From CBFFRJ01 sp963530515 (lineage in GTDB: Bacteria > Pseudomonadota > Gammaproteobacteria > Enterobacterales > Enterobacteriaceae): DNA of 64,000 nt. The stretch is taken from the NCBI GenBank assembly GCA_963530515.1, contig CAUSEC010000017.1:1-64000 (forward strand), given 5' to 3'. Positions 1 to 8,139 of this stretch are shown here, piece after piece. A program made the translations under genes and the position numbers. The first letter of the stretch is position 1. Every line of letters begins with the position of its first letter. The notes under the pieces were generated by a model, which saw nothing but the letters and a program-made list of their open reading frames with translations, had not been told where the DNA came from and made no database searches.

Positions 1-76
1 GCACGTTCACGGGTTCTGGAGCGACAGAGAAGCAAGGAACATAAGGTGAACGGAACAACCATCAGAGCCGCATGTT

Positions 77-108
77 CCCCCTCACCCTAACCCTCAAGGG
101 AGAGGGGA
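77..108. repeat. Intergenic palindromic repeat, CCCTCACCC...GGGAGAGGGG type
   Basis: A C-rich arm (CCCCTCACCCTAACCCTC) is followed at once by a complementary G-rich arm (AAGGGAGAGGGG), so the stretch can fold as a hairpin. A close relative lies at 55682-55716, which shows a dispersed intergenic family. It sits downstream of the cold-shock-domain gene on the minus strand and may end or protect transcripts. Nothing else was recognised in bases 1-152. Confidence 0.6.
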
Positions 109-152
109 CTGTCCGTGCTCGTTTTTTTGTGGGGATCCCTCAAAAATGATTC

Positions 153-635
153 TTACACCTTCAGCATTTTCACCGTGGCTTCCACATCAATCTCATCTTC
201 GGTGAAAATTAACGTTGTGCCCTGGAAGGTGGTGATCGCCAGTTTTTTCAGCGAACGCATTTCACCCGGTTTGATGGATGATTTCGGTTTGATATTGTTG
301 AGCAGCATCCCCACTGACAGCACCGCGTTTTCTTTATCAATCCGGCTGTCGGCGGGTACTTCTTCACTGAACACCACGTATGACTTGATCGACGCGAGCT
401 TGATGCGTTCGCCCGCGATGTAGATGTTCTTGCTTTCCGGGATGACTTTCACCGCATACGCGGACAAGCCTTTGTTATTGGTGGTGGGCTCGAAGGTTAC
501 TGCCGCATCTTTCTTGATCAGATCAGGATTGGCGACCTTAATCACGTGAAAATAGCGGTTATCGCCGTTCTCATCTTTGATAAATCCAAAACCTTTATCT
601 TTAAACCACGTTGTGATTGTTCCGTTCATCGCCAT
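153..635 (-). CDS. Cold-shock-domain protein with C-terminal extension
   Basis: 160 residues. The N-terminal 65 or so residues form a cold-shock-type OB fold: the start MNGTITTWFKDKGFGFIKDE carries the RNP1-like KGFGFI motif, followed by RYFHV where canonical CspA has an RNP2-type motif. This predicts single-stranded RNA or DNA binding in the cytoplasm. The C-terminal half (about 95 residues, ending DEIDVEATVKMLKV) is not a known cold-shock extension that I can name. CspA-type proteins are about 70 residues, so this is a two-part protein. The start at 635 has GGCGG just upstream; a second ATG two codons in (629) is equally possible. It has no operon partner. Confidence 0.75.
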   Translation of the reverse strand: MAMNGTITTWFKDKGFGFIKDENGDNRYFHVIKVANPDLIKKDAAVTFEPTTNNKGLSAYAVKVIPESKNIYIAGERIKLASIKSYVVFSEEVPADSRIDKENAVLSVGMLLNNIKPKSSIKPGEMRSLKKLAITTFQGTTLIFTEDEIDVEATVKMLKV

Positions 636-808
636 TACCGCCTGATTAATCGTTTATCTACTCAAATTTTTGCAGCGCGCAGTGTAAAGCACAATGCCTG
701 CGCAGACCATGTCTTTGGATTAAGTCTGGATGATATTTTATGCGGATGCGAGGGGGAAACCGACGATGAGCAGGAAGCCTGACTTATCTCACCATTAATG
801 CTGAGAGG

Positions 809-830
809 AAAGGCGGCTTTTGCCGCCTTT
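809..830. terminator. Hairpin terminator beyond the porin gene
   Basis: AAAGGCGGC and GCCGCCTTT form a 9-bp perfect stem around a TTTT loop. It lies 27 bases past the porin stop (minus strand). T-runs are short on both sides, so it may work in both directions. Confidence 0.55.
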
Positions 831-856
831 ATTATGTGCACTCAATCAAAACAGGG

Positions 857-1984
857 TCAGAACTGGTAAACCACCCCGACTGCCGCAACATCATCAGTAT
901 TGATCCCGGCCTGACGGGTAAAGTCATTTTCATCAATCAGGTTGATTTTATAATCAACAAACATATTGATGTTTTTGTTGAAGAAGTAGGTCGCACCTAA
1001 ATCAACATATTTTTCGATATCCTGACTGCCGTAATCCGGGCCAAATGTCGATGCGGCCAGCTTCTTGCCACGTAATGCGTTGTACGCGACGAACGGTTGT
1101 AAGCCAAAGTCAAACTGGTAGCTGGCATAGGCTTCGAAAATCTGTGATTCATTGGCATAGCCGTAAGCGCTGCTGGTTGAAGAGGAACTGCCGAAACGGG
1201 AAGCGTTGTAGGCCTGGGTAAACATGGCGGCAACATAAATATTGTTGGCGTCGTATTTCAGTGCTGTCGAATAGGCTTCCGCGCGATCGCCGTTACCGAT
1301 GATATTGGTTGCCGTGTTCTGCTCATTGGTACGATCTGAGCTGGTCATCGCGCCAATAATGCTAAAGCCTGCACCGACTTTATACTCCAGTGACATCCCA
1401 TAGCCGTCGCCGTTCTGGCGCAGCACGCCTCGCCCGCTGCCGGACTCACCTGCCCCCGTGTTTTTGCCCTGGTATTGCAGCGCAAAATTCAACCCGTCAA
1501 CCAGGCCGAAAAAGTCTGTATTGCGGTAGGTCAGTAAGCCATTAGCGCGGCTGAACATGAATTGATCTGAGCCATAGGTCATGCCGTCAAACTCAGGCTG
1601 CATATCGGTATAACTCAGGGAGTCATATAAAACACCTTTGTTACGACCATAATCAATGGAGCCGTAATTACCAATTTTCACACCCGCAAATCCATAACGC
1701 GTACGGGGGGTGTTGGTGTCACCCTCTGCTTTATTCGCGTCAATATGCATCTGCCATTGGCCATAACCAGTAATAAAATCATTAACTTGCGTTTCACCAC
1801 GAAAACCCAGTCGCATATATGTCTGATCGCCGTCCCAGCCAGCATTATCAGAAAAATAATGCTCCGCAGAAACCAGTCCATATAAGTCTAACTTATTACC
1901 GTCTTTATTATATATTTCTGCCGCCTGAGCTGACGCGCACAATATTGCTGAGGAAATAAAAAGACTCAGATGAGAGATTTTCAT
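857..1984 (-). CDS. Outer-membrane trimeric porin, OmpC/OmpN family
   Basis: 375 residues, the usual size for general porins of this family. A signal peptide (first 21 residues, ending ASAQA) is followed by the mature start AEIYNKDGNKLDLYG, typical of enterobacterial OmpC/OmpF/OmpN proteins. The constriction-loop motif region (MTYGSDQFMFSRANG), the alternating beta-strand pattern and the terminal phenylalanine (VVYQF) needed for BAM-dependent insertion are all present. It should form a 16-strand barrel for diffusion of small hydrophilic solutes. The long untranslated region upstream (see 1985-2344) resembles those of porin genes under OmpR and small-RNA control. Which paralogue it is (OmpN-, OmpS- or OmpC-like) cannot be fixed by eye, so no symbol is given. 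Confidence 0.88.
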   Translation of the reverse strand: MKISHLSLFISSAILCASAQAAEIYNKDGNKLDLYGLVSAEHYFSDNAGWDGDQTYMRLGFRGETQVNDFITGYGQWQMHIDANKAEGDTNTPRTRYGFAGVKIGNYGSIDYGRNKGVLYDSLSYTDMQPEFDGMTYGSDQFMFSRANGLLTYRNTDFFGLVDGLNFALQYQGKNTGAGESGSGRGVLRQNGDGYGMSLEYKVGAGFSIIGAMTSSDRTNEQNTATNIIGNGDRAEAYSTALKYDANNIYVAAMFTQAYNASRFGSSSSTSSAYGYANESQIFEAYASYQFDFGLQPFVAYNALRGKKLAASTFGPDYGSQDIEKYVDLGATYFFNKNINMFVDYKINLIDENDFTRQAGINTDDVAAVGVVYQF

Positions 1985-2268
1985 ATACCACCTTGATGAT
2001 TTGCCACTGTTTTATAATAAGAAGCACCAATTGGTGAAAAAAATCACAATTAATGCGTTATGCTTGCGTTTCATTTTCTATCATTAACATCGAGGCGGTG
2101 TAAATGTTAAATATTATTTTGGCACAGATAGATAAATTTGAGTTTAGTATGCAAACAAAAAATGGATGACACAGATCGCTAATACTTAAACGACGATACG
2201 GCGTAGTGTTCACCAGGTTATTAACCTGATTGATTTTTTTGTGTCTACTGATTTCACTTTGAATATTC
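1985..2268. other. Porin upstream region; possible divergent small-RNA transcript
   Basis: The 360 bases between the porin and the next gene hold no open reading frame. They are AT-rich and should contain the porin promoter and 5' leader. On the plus strand there is a small hairpin (CAGGTT/AACCTG, 2214-2228) followed by a T-run, and then the strong terminator at 2269-2293, with no plus-strand gene upstream. In E. coli the sRNA gene micC is divergent from ompN, so an unannotated sRNA in this place is plausible; I could not align it to MicC. Confidence 0.3.
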
Positions 2269-2293
2269 CCCGGGGGTTTCCCTCCGGGCTTTT
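2269..2293 (+). terminator. Rho-independent terminator with no known gene upstream
   Basis: CCCGG GGG, loop TTT, CCC, bulged T, CCGGG, then CTTTT on the plus strand. This is a GC-rich stem plus U-tract for rightward transcripts, yet both flanking genes run leftward. It is the main support for a small RNA between 1985 and 2293. Confidence 0.5.
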
Positions 2294-2344
2294 AAGTATG
2301 CAATGACAGGCGTCGAGCAAGATAATAATCAAAAAACAGCGAGG

Positions 2345-2683
2345 CTAACCATGTTCCCCTTTCGCCCGTCTGAACCTTGAGGGCGGCAATCGGTATTTTT
2401 TGACAAAGCTTCGTGTGAAGGATTGTTGGGAATCAAAACCATACTTACAGGAAATTGATAGCAAGCTTTCACTACCTTGAACCAAATCTCTGGCCGCCAT
2501 TTCAAGCTTTTTATCGCGAATATAATGCGCCAGATTCACGTCCATGACCTGGGAAAAAACCCGCTGTAAATGCCATTTTGAATAGCCCGACCGCTGCGCA
2601 ACATCTTCAATTTTCAATGGTTTATCTATGTTAATGTCGATCCATTCCAGTAACTGATCGATGAAATGCTCAAGTTTAACCAT
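2345..2683 (-). CDS. Small AraC-type regulator, SoxS/RamA/MarA class
   Basis: 112 residues consisting only of the two helix-turn-helix motifs of the AraC DNA-binding domain, with no ligand domain. The core SGYSKWHLQRVFSQ is the conserved first recognition helix of SoxS, MarA and RamA, and the second motif reads YGFDSQQSFTRSFVKKY. Proteins of this class activate stress and efflux genes as monomers, and their activity is set by their own abundance. It differs clearly from the bona fide MarA at 60822. RamA has 113 residues, so the length fits, but the sequence is too divergent for a name. It is transcribed toward the porin gene, a likely target for this kind of regulator, although no shared transcript is proven. 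Confidence 0.82.
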   Translation of the reverse strand: MVKLEHFIDQLLEWIDINIDKPLKIEDVAQRSGYSKWHLQRVFSQVMDVNLAHYIRDKKLEMAARDLVQGSESLLSISCKYGFDSQQSFTRSFVKKYRLPPSRFRRAKGEHG

Positions 2684-3175
2684 GGGAAATTCCCCCCTGA
2701 CAACATAACGAGTGAGGTTTCCTGGATTTAATAGATGCGATGAACTGAAGGTTGTTTAAAACAAAGTGCAATCTATGTATAAATCTCAGCCAGTCCGTAT
2801 GAAAAATCGCCTCCCTATAATAGCAACACAGTAATAAATGAAAAATCATAATACGCTTTATTTTCGGAATAATTAAGTGCGCCTGATAACTTGATCATAT
2901 GAGCCAGATTCATTAAAACGTAGATTTTTAAAATATGACTATCATAAATCGATCACCGAATGTTGGCCATTTGAGCGCTTAAAGTGGAAACAAGAAGAAT
3001 ACTTTTCATGATCGCACAATTAATCGACGCTAATTAATGTCGATGAGTGGTATGAATGCCATCAAGAATAAAATGCTGCCTTCAGATAATGACGCTATCA
3101 TTCATTCAACTCTTTTTATATAGCATTTTTTTAACGACATCGTCTTTTGATTCTTTCGCCCTGTTGATTCCTTCC
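2684..3175. other. AT-rich intergenic region
   Basis: No convincing gene is visible. The region is AT-rich with several ATAAT-like boxes, and probably holds the promoter of the AraC-type gene at 2683. Confidence 0.3.
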
Positions 3176-3301
3176 ATCTACATTGCCTATGGTAGGCATA
3201 CAACAATTAGCGATAATTTCTATGCCAATTTCGTCGTTAACCGGTTACTATCGGCCCATGTCGTCGCGGCTGGCATCCCCTGCCGGGTGCTGTGTGAGAT
3301 T
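3176..3301 (+). pseudogene. Remnant of a LacA/Maa-type sugar O-acetyltransferase
   Basis: In one frame the translation carries two motifs that are far apart in galactoside/maltose acetyltransferases. The first is the YG....I..NFYANF strand from the middle of the left-handed beta-helix (here YGRHTTISDNFYANF). Only about 8 residues later comes HVVAAGIPCRVLCEI, the C-terminal motif seen as NVVAAGVPCRVIREI in LacA. The roughly 100 residues between them, with the catalytic His loop, are missing, and so is the N-terminal half. This is a decayed acetyltransferase gene with a large internal deletion. The flanking parts of the frame show no similarity. Confidence 0.55.
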
Positions 3302-3460
3302 GAGGTTATGCACTTCTGCGCAATACCATCCCGCATTCCGCCAGCATGCTCTTAGCAGTAAATAAGTCTTTGTGATTTGCCCCACATGACCTATCGGGTT
3401 GATCTTCGTCACATTCCTGAGCACCACATCTTGTTTCCCGTTATCTGTTTTCTATATTTT

Positions 3461-3472
3461 GTAATCGATTAC
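3461..3472. promoter_or_regulatory. Palindromic operator GTAATCGATTAC
   Basis: A perfect 12-bp palindrome with a central CG lies 20 bases before the start codon of the exported isomerase-like gene, within TTTTGTAATCGATTACTTTTC. The shape (inverted TAA half-sites around CG) is that of LacI/GalR-family operators. No LacI-family gene is in the window, so the regulator is unknown. Confidence 0.45.
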
Positions 3473-3491
3473 TTTTCATAAAGGAACGATA

Positions 3492-4331
3492 ATGATTAAA
3501 CGCGCTTTGCTGGTTGGCCTTCTTTTAGTCGCGGGATTCAGCACCGCAACGCAGGCTAAAAATGCTAATGATAACATTGCATTACAGATGTACACGCTGC
3601 GAAACGTTGGCGATGCGGATAAACAATTTGCGATGGCGCAACAGGCTGGATTCCATAACGTCGAACTCGTTGGCACGCATGATTTGGACGCCAACAGCAT
3701 GAAGAGTCTGCTGAAAAAGAACGCACTCAACGTCGTCTCGGCGCATGTGCAACTTTCCGCGCTTGAGACTGATTACGACAATACCGTCAGCTTCAACAAA
3801 GCAGTAGGTAACAGCCATATTGTTGTGCCCTGGATTGCCCCTGCGGATCGCCCGGATTCAAAACAAGGCTGGGTCGATTATGCGAAACGCCTCGACAGCA
3901 TGGGCGCAAAACTCCGCCATGATGGAATGACGCTTGCTTATCACAACCACAACTTTGAAATGAAGAAATACGGTGCCGATACCGCGCTGGACATCATTAT
4001 GAAAAACACCCAACGCGAAAATCTGATGCTGGAGCTTGATGCAGCCTGGGTTTCACGCGGTGGACAAGATCCTGCGAAAATCATTCAACATTATTCAGGC
4101 CGCGTGTATGCCATCCATGCGAAGGACAATGCGGGCATCGGTGTTCGGGATGATGAGATGAATTTTGCCCCGCTGGGAGAAGGCCTGCTCGACTGGAATA
4201 CAATCCTGCCGGCAGCGCGGAAAAGTGGCGTCAAATGGTACATTGTTGAGCATGATTTACCCAAAGATCCCTGGGCTATCATCACCACATCCCGCAAGAA
4301 TCTCGAAAAACAGCTTCAGGAAATCCACTAG
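3492..4331 (+). CDS. Exported sugar phosphate isomerase/epimerase-fold protein
   Basis: 279 residues. An N-terminal signal peptide (about 22 residues, ending STATQAK) predicts the periplasm. The rest is a xylose-isomerase-like TIM barrel (AP endonuclease 2 superfamily): QMYTLRNVGD near the start, LAYHNHNFEM for metal-binding His residues, ELDAAWV, YAIHAKDN, and IVEHD near the end. These supply the His, Glu and Asp positions that bind a divalent metal in this fold. Relatives act on sugars or inositols, but the substrate is unknown and an exported member is uncommon. The start has a good ribosome site (AAGGAACG) 7 bases upstream. The LacI-type palindrome at 3461-3472 suggests carbohydrate control. 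It has no operon partner. Confidence 0.8.
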   Translation: MIKRALLVGLLLVAGFSTATQAKNANDNIALQMYTLRNVGDADKQFAMAQQAGFHNVELVGTHDLDANSMKSLLKKNALNVVSAHVQLSALETDYDNTVSFNKAVGNSHIVVPWIAPADRPDSKQGWVDYAKRLDSMGAKLRHDGMTLAYHNHNFEMKKYGADTALDIIMKNTQRENLMLELDAAWVSRGGQDPAKIIQHYSGRVYAIHAKDNAGIGVRDDEMNFAPLGEGLLDWNTILPAARKSGVKWYIVEHDLPKDPWAIITTSRKNLEKQLQEIH

Positions 4332-4453
4332 TATTTTTGGCTTGCTGCCCGTCGGTAGCAAGCCCCCCTCTTACACTCTAAAACAGACTGTCAGAACGCT
4401 AGATCCCAACGGTTGCCATCGCAATCTTCAAGCACAACCGGCGGCTGCACAGG

Positions 4454-5377
4454 TCAATTCTCCGTCAACACATCCTCCAGGAAGCGAACCGCATTGCGCA
4501 GAGCCTGGTCGGCTTCTGGCAAGATACCTGCCAGCAGGTGCCATACATGGAACATGCCCGGCCAGACTTCAAGCGTTGTGCGTACGCGCGCGTCTCCTAA
4601 GTGAGCAGCAAGTTTAATCGCACCACTCAGCATAACCTCATTTTCGCCAATCTGTATGAGAGTCGGTGCAAGCCCTTGAACATTTGCATAAACCGGAGAG
4701 GCATCAGGATGTGTCGGAAGCTCACCGGCCAGAAAATCTCTCGCCAATATGTTCAGAAAACCGACACTGCAAATAGGATCAATCCCCTCACGCGTGGTAG
4801 CTGACAAACCGCGATGGGTGAGATCGGCCCAGGGGGAAATGGCCACACCCGCCGCCGGGAGCGGAATACCCGCGTCACGTGCTTTGCGCATGATGGTCAC
4901 CACCATCGCCCCCCCTGCTGAATCGCCGACCAGAACAAGGTTTTTGGGATGGATGCCACTCTTGAGCAGCGCCTGATAAGCCGAAAAAACATCATCTATT
5001 GGCGTCGGGAAAGGGAAATCAGGGGCCTGACGGTAGTCTGGCGTGTAGACTCTGGCGTTTAAAGCCTTCGCAAGCCGACCCGTTAACCCGCGATACGCCT
5101 CTACGCCGCCATGCACATAGCCACCTCCATGAATGTAAAGAACCACCCTGCTTCCGGCATGTTCATGCACCTCGCTGAGCATCGAAAGCGTGTTGCCTAA
5201 GGTGAGTGTTTTATAGGAAATGCCCTCAATAGCAGGGAATATTTTTTCCAGGCCCTGCATGTATTGCTTACGCACGTCAGGCCAGCAAACTTCGGATTTA
5301 CCATAGAGTTTCTGGACAACCGGGGCAGCCGCATTGATCCATCCATCCAGAACATTTTGCGCATTCTTCGACAGCAT
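4454..5377 (-). CDS. Alpha/beta hydrolase, hormone-sensitive-lipase type esterase
   Basis: 307 residues from the ATG at 5377, chosen because AAGG lies 7-10 bases before it; an upstream in-frame start at 5458 would run into the divergent LysR gene. The oxyanion-hole motif HGGGYVHGG and the nucleophile elbow GDSAGGAM (Ser) are diagnostic for the HSL (family IV) esterases. The Asp and His of the triad are expected in the last third; HVWH near the C-terminus supplies the His. A cytoplasmic carboxylesterase on short acyl esters is expected. It is divergent from the LysR gene at 5448 with only 70 bases between, the usual arrangement for a regulator and its target. Confidence 0.85.
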   Translation of the reverse strand: MLSKNAQNVLDGWINAAAPVVQKLYGKSEVCWPDVRKQYMQGLEKIFPAIEGISYKTLTLGNTLSMLSEVHEHAGSRVVLYIHGGGYVHGGVEAYRGLTGRLAKALNARVYTPDYRQAPDFPFPTPIDDVFSAYQALLKSGIHPKNLVLVGDSAGGAMVVTIMRKARDAGIPLPAAGVAISPWADLTHRGLSATTREGIDPICSVGFLNILARDFLAGELPTHPDASPVYANVQGLAPTLIQIGENEVMLSGAIKLAAHLGDARVRTTLEVWPGMFHVWHLLAGILPEADQALRNAVRFLEDVLTEN

Positions 5378-5447
5378 TGTTGTAACCTTATCAGTGGAAA
5401 TTCTACAATCGGACTGTAATTGATTTATTGACGAAAAAGGTTCCCTA

Positions 5448-6389
5448 ATGACGGGCAAAAAAATCGCTTCGACAAAGCTTGCTGGCTCTGCTTTGGATAT
5501 TGGTGCAATGCGGATCTTTGTAGCGGTTGCTGAGGCAGGAAGTTTTGTTGGTGGCGGTAAGGCAATGGGGTTAACGCGCTCTGCTGCGGGTAAAGCCCTG
5601 GCGCGTTTAGAGGCTTATCTTGAGACACGTCTTTTTCAGCGCACAACGCGCCGCTTGTCTCTCACAACCGAGGGGCATGAATTCTATCATCGGTGCTGTA
5701 AGTTACTGGAAGACTTAGAAGAAGCTGAAGCCATTGTCCGTCAGAATTTACCGCTGCCAAAAGGCATTCTCAGAATAACGGTGTCAGAGGGATACGGCAA
5801 AATGGTTATCCTTCCTTTCATTCAGGCGTTTTTACAGCGCTCACCAGGTATAAACATCGAAGTCAGCTTTAGCGATCGCATTGTCGACCTCGTAGAAGAG
5901 GGATTCGACCTTGCCGTTCGGGTTGGCAATGGCGCCACGAGTCAGCAATACATAACGCAGGTGATCGACAGAACATGGCCACAGCTGTTTGCATCACCTG
6001 ACTACCTCAAACAGTGGGGTAAACCAGAATCCGTTGCTGACCTTAAAGATCACCGTCGTCTGGTTTATGGTTTAGGCGCGGCGTCTACTGCGTGGACATT
6101 GGTTGATAAGGAACGTGGGCAACTCACGCTAAACGGCAGGAATCATGTCAGGTTTGACAGTGGCGACGCGATTCGCTTAGCTGCGATAGCGGGGTTGGGT
6201 GTCGGTTTTTTGCCCTCTTTTATGCTTGATAACGATATTGCGGCAGGCCGATTGTTACCCTTGCTGGCTGATACACGCGGCGAAGAAGTGGCTGTCCATG
6301 CGATTTACCCCAATCGAAAACATCTCTCTTTACGGGTTCGCGCTTTTATTGATGGCCTAAAAACCTTTTTGAGCCCCCCTGAAACATGA
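5448..6389 (+). CDS. LysR-family transcriptional regulator
   Basis: 313 residues. A winged helix-turn-helix lies at about residues 17-75 (AMRIFVAVAEAGSFVGGGKAMGLT...; TRLFQRTTRRLSLTTEG), preceded by a basic N-terminal extension, and a periplasmic-binding-protein-like effector domain follows from about 100. The start overlaps no other gene, and the 70-base gap to the divergent esterase gene must hold both promoters. By family habit it controls that esterase gene and itself; the inducer is unknown. Confidence 0.88.
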   Translation: MTGKKIASTKLAGSALDIGAMRIFVAVAEAGSFVGGGKAMGLTRSAAGKALARLEAYLETRLFQRTTRRLSLTTEGHEFYHRCCKLLEDLEEAEAIVRQNLPLPKGILRITVSEGYGKMVILPFIQAFLQRSPGINIEVSFSDRIVDLVEEGFDLAVRVGNGATSQQYITQVIDRTWPQLFASPDYLKQWGKPESVADLKDHRRLVYGLGAASTAWTLVDKERGQLTLNGRNHVRFDSGDAIRLAAIAGLGVGFLPSFMLDNDIAAGRLLPLLADTRGEEVAVHAIYPNRKHLSLRVRAFIDGLKTFLSPPET

Positions 6390-6635
6390 ATTGTTTCACA
6401 CTGAGAATATGCGTCTGCGCTGTTCGCTACTGACAGAACTCATCGTTTTTTACCGCGAGGCACCGACTTTTTAAACAGGGCTTGTCCTTCCCGGCACGCC
6501 CCTTCTTCATTTATGACGCGTCACTATTGGCATTTGGTGCCACATTGCCACAACAGACATGGAGACTTCACAAATCTCTGCTATAGGTACATCTGAAATT
6601 TGAGTGTCATCGTTTCGTAATGAGGATGTTATTTT

Positions 6636-6845
6636 ATGGACATAGCAAAAGCGATAAATTTAGAACAGGCTCATGAAATGCTTAATTCAGGTAAAAACAA
6701 GGCCGTTGAGTTGGATTTTGATGTGGATGCCGATACCTTTTTTTCACTGTCTGCGGAATATTACCCGCATGGCGCTAAAATTACCCGACACGAAAATCAC
6801 TTTGTTATAAAACTTAACGATATCGAGCTTTCTGTTTCGGAATAA
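6636..6845 (+). CDS. Small acidic hypothetical protein
   Basis: 69 residues, acidic, with no signal peptide or membrane segment. The alternating pattern in the middle and end (AVELDFDVDADTFF; ENHFVIKLNDIELSV) suggests a small beta-rich fold. AGGAT stands 8 bases before the ATG, which supports translation. I do not recognise the family. It stands alone between the LysR gene and the MgtC gene. Confidence 0.5.
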   Translation: MDIAKAINLEQAHEMLNSGKNKAVELDFDVDADTFFSLSAEYYPHGAKITRHENHFVIKLNDIELSVSE

Positions 6846-6950
6846 AATACATTTCAAAGATATTTACGCTGGTGCCGCCTTGCTGTATGCCGTTGAATGA
6901 ATTCGACACTGACTTCATTAACGGTTTGGCGGTCGCCCATACCGGGGAAG

Positions 6951-7115
6951 TCAGTAAAGATTTCTGACCGGTTTAGTCGGCGGCCGTTCTTTTAAACCAT
7001 ATTGCTCGCGGATGGCCTTCCCAAGGCTGACACGGCTGAGTGTTATATACACACGCTCTCCAGGTACGAACAGGCGAAATTCATCGTGCGTCATTTTTGC
7101 TATTTTAAATTTCAT
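6951..7115 (-). CDS. Possible small basic protein, unknown
   Basis: 54 residues from the ATG at 7115, beginning MKFKIAKMTHDEFRLF. It is basic and has no membrane segment; a longer frame could start at 7181. The ribosome site is weak (TCGGA directly before the ATG). It is divergent from the MgtC gene. I do not recognise it and it may be a chance frame. Nothing else was seen between 6846 and 7327. Confidence 0.3.
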   Translation of the reverse strand: MKFKIAKMTHDEFRLFVPGERVYITLSRVSLGKAIREQYGLKERPPTKPVRNLY

Positions 7116-7327
7116 TCCGATAAAATAAATCCAACTCATGAAAACATCCCAAAACATTACAAACAGAGTCAACCTTTGCAATATATCCTGTTATCAAGAA
7201 AAGATGTTGCGCCTCGTCAATACTTTTCCAGGTGTAACAGAAAAATTAAGCACCAGATTGCTTCAGACTCTTCCCTTATGGCGAAAACACATTAATCCCG
7301 CCACTAACTTTCAGTGAGAGAATTCAA

Positions 7328-8035
7328 ATGCATTTCATTGAACATGTTGAGTTTTCAAATATTACAAATACGTTTTTCAGTTATTTTTTTGCTTTCATCT
7401 TTGGTGCCCTTATTGGTGCAGAACGGCAGTTTCGGCAGCGAACGGCTGGGCTGCGAACGAATGTCCTGGTTGCCGTGGGTGCAGCAGGTTTTGTGGATCT
7501 TGCTGATTCCATTGCAGGCAGTACAGAAGCCGTGAGGGTTATTTCGTATGTCGTGTCGGGCATTGGTTTTCTTGGCGCAGGGGTAATCATGAAGGAAGGT
7601 GCCAATGTCAGCGGATTGAACACTGCAGCCACACTCTGGTGCTCAGCCGCAGTGGGTGCCTGTACCGGCGTAGACAGGGTTCCTGAAGCTGCAATGCTCA
7701 CCCTCTTTATTCTGGCCGGGAACACGCTCCTGCGCCCGCTGGTCAATTTTATAAACAGAACAGACACCGACAGCGTGGAAGCTGAATATGTCATTCTTGC
7801 CACCGTGCCCCGAAAGTTTTCAGTCAATGTGCGGGATACTTTACAGACGTTTCTGGAAATACAACGCTATCCTGCCGCTGATATTGAAACCGTGGTCACA
7901 GACAGTGATAACGTGGAAATTGAAATAACCTTAATCAGCACTGAAATTGATGCCCGAGAGCTGGATGCACTGGTGGAGCGGCTTAGAAAACTGGAGCACA
8001 TCAGCTATGCCACATGGCGGGCAAATACGAAATAG
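7328..8035 (+). CDS. MgtC/SapB-family membrane protein
   Basis: 235 residues, matching the usual 220-240. The N-terminal half has four or five membrane segments with the family signature FGALIGAERQFRQRTAGLRT, then GIGFLGAGVIMKEG and GLNTAATLWCSAAVG. The C-terminal roughly 85 residues form the soluble ACT-like domain. MgtC of Salmonella is an inner-membrane virulence factor induced by PhoPQ under low Mg2+; it inhibits the F1Fo ATP synthase. I see no clear PhoP box or mgtC-type leader upstream, so regulation is open. MgtC itself is not adjacent to mgtB here. Confidence 0.85.
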   Translation: MHFIEHVEFSNITNTFFSYFFAFIFGALIGAERQFRQRTAGLRTNVLVAVGAAGFVDLADSIAGSTEAVRVISYVVSGIGFLGAGVIMKEGANVSGLNTAATLWCSAAVGACTGVDRVPEAAMLTLFILAGNTLLRPLVNFINRTDTDSVEAEYVILATVPRKFSVNVRDTLQTFLEIQRYPAADIETVVTDSDNVEIEITLISTEIDARELDALVERLRKLEHISYATWRANTK

Positions 8036-8036
8036 A

Positions 8037-8116
8037 GTCCGTAAAAGGTGCTTTTCTGGTGTGGACAATCCAACGCGCGGTGGCCCGTTAATCCACACCC
8101 TGGCGTTTTTGCGGAC
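8037..8116. repeat. Long imperfect inverted repeat between mgtC-like and GH28 genes
   Basis: GTCCG...CGGAC at the outer ends and a perfect inner pair GGTGTGGA (8058-8065) / TCCACACC (8092-8099) fill almost the whole 104-base gap. It could end the mgtC-like transcript or form a leader structure for the next gene. There is no clear T-tract. Confidence 0.4.
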
Positions 8117-8139
8117 AGGAATCATGACGATGAGGCCCT

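Noticed and set aside
546..782. Plus-strand frame ending in an acidic tail before the 809 terminator
   Set aside because: Its only ATG lies inside the cold-shock gene on the other strand, and no start codon with a ribosome site occurs near the acidic part.
3056..3355. A 99-residue gene in the 3.1-3.4 kb gap
   Set aside because: Only the middle part resembles a protein (acetyltransferase motifs with a large gap between), so it is a remnant and not a gene.
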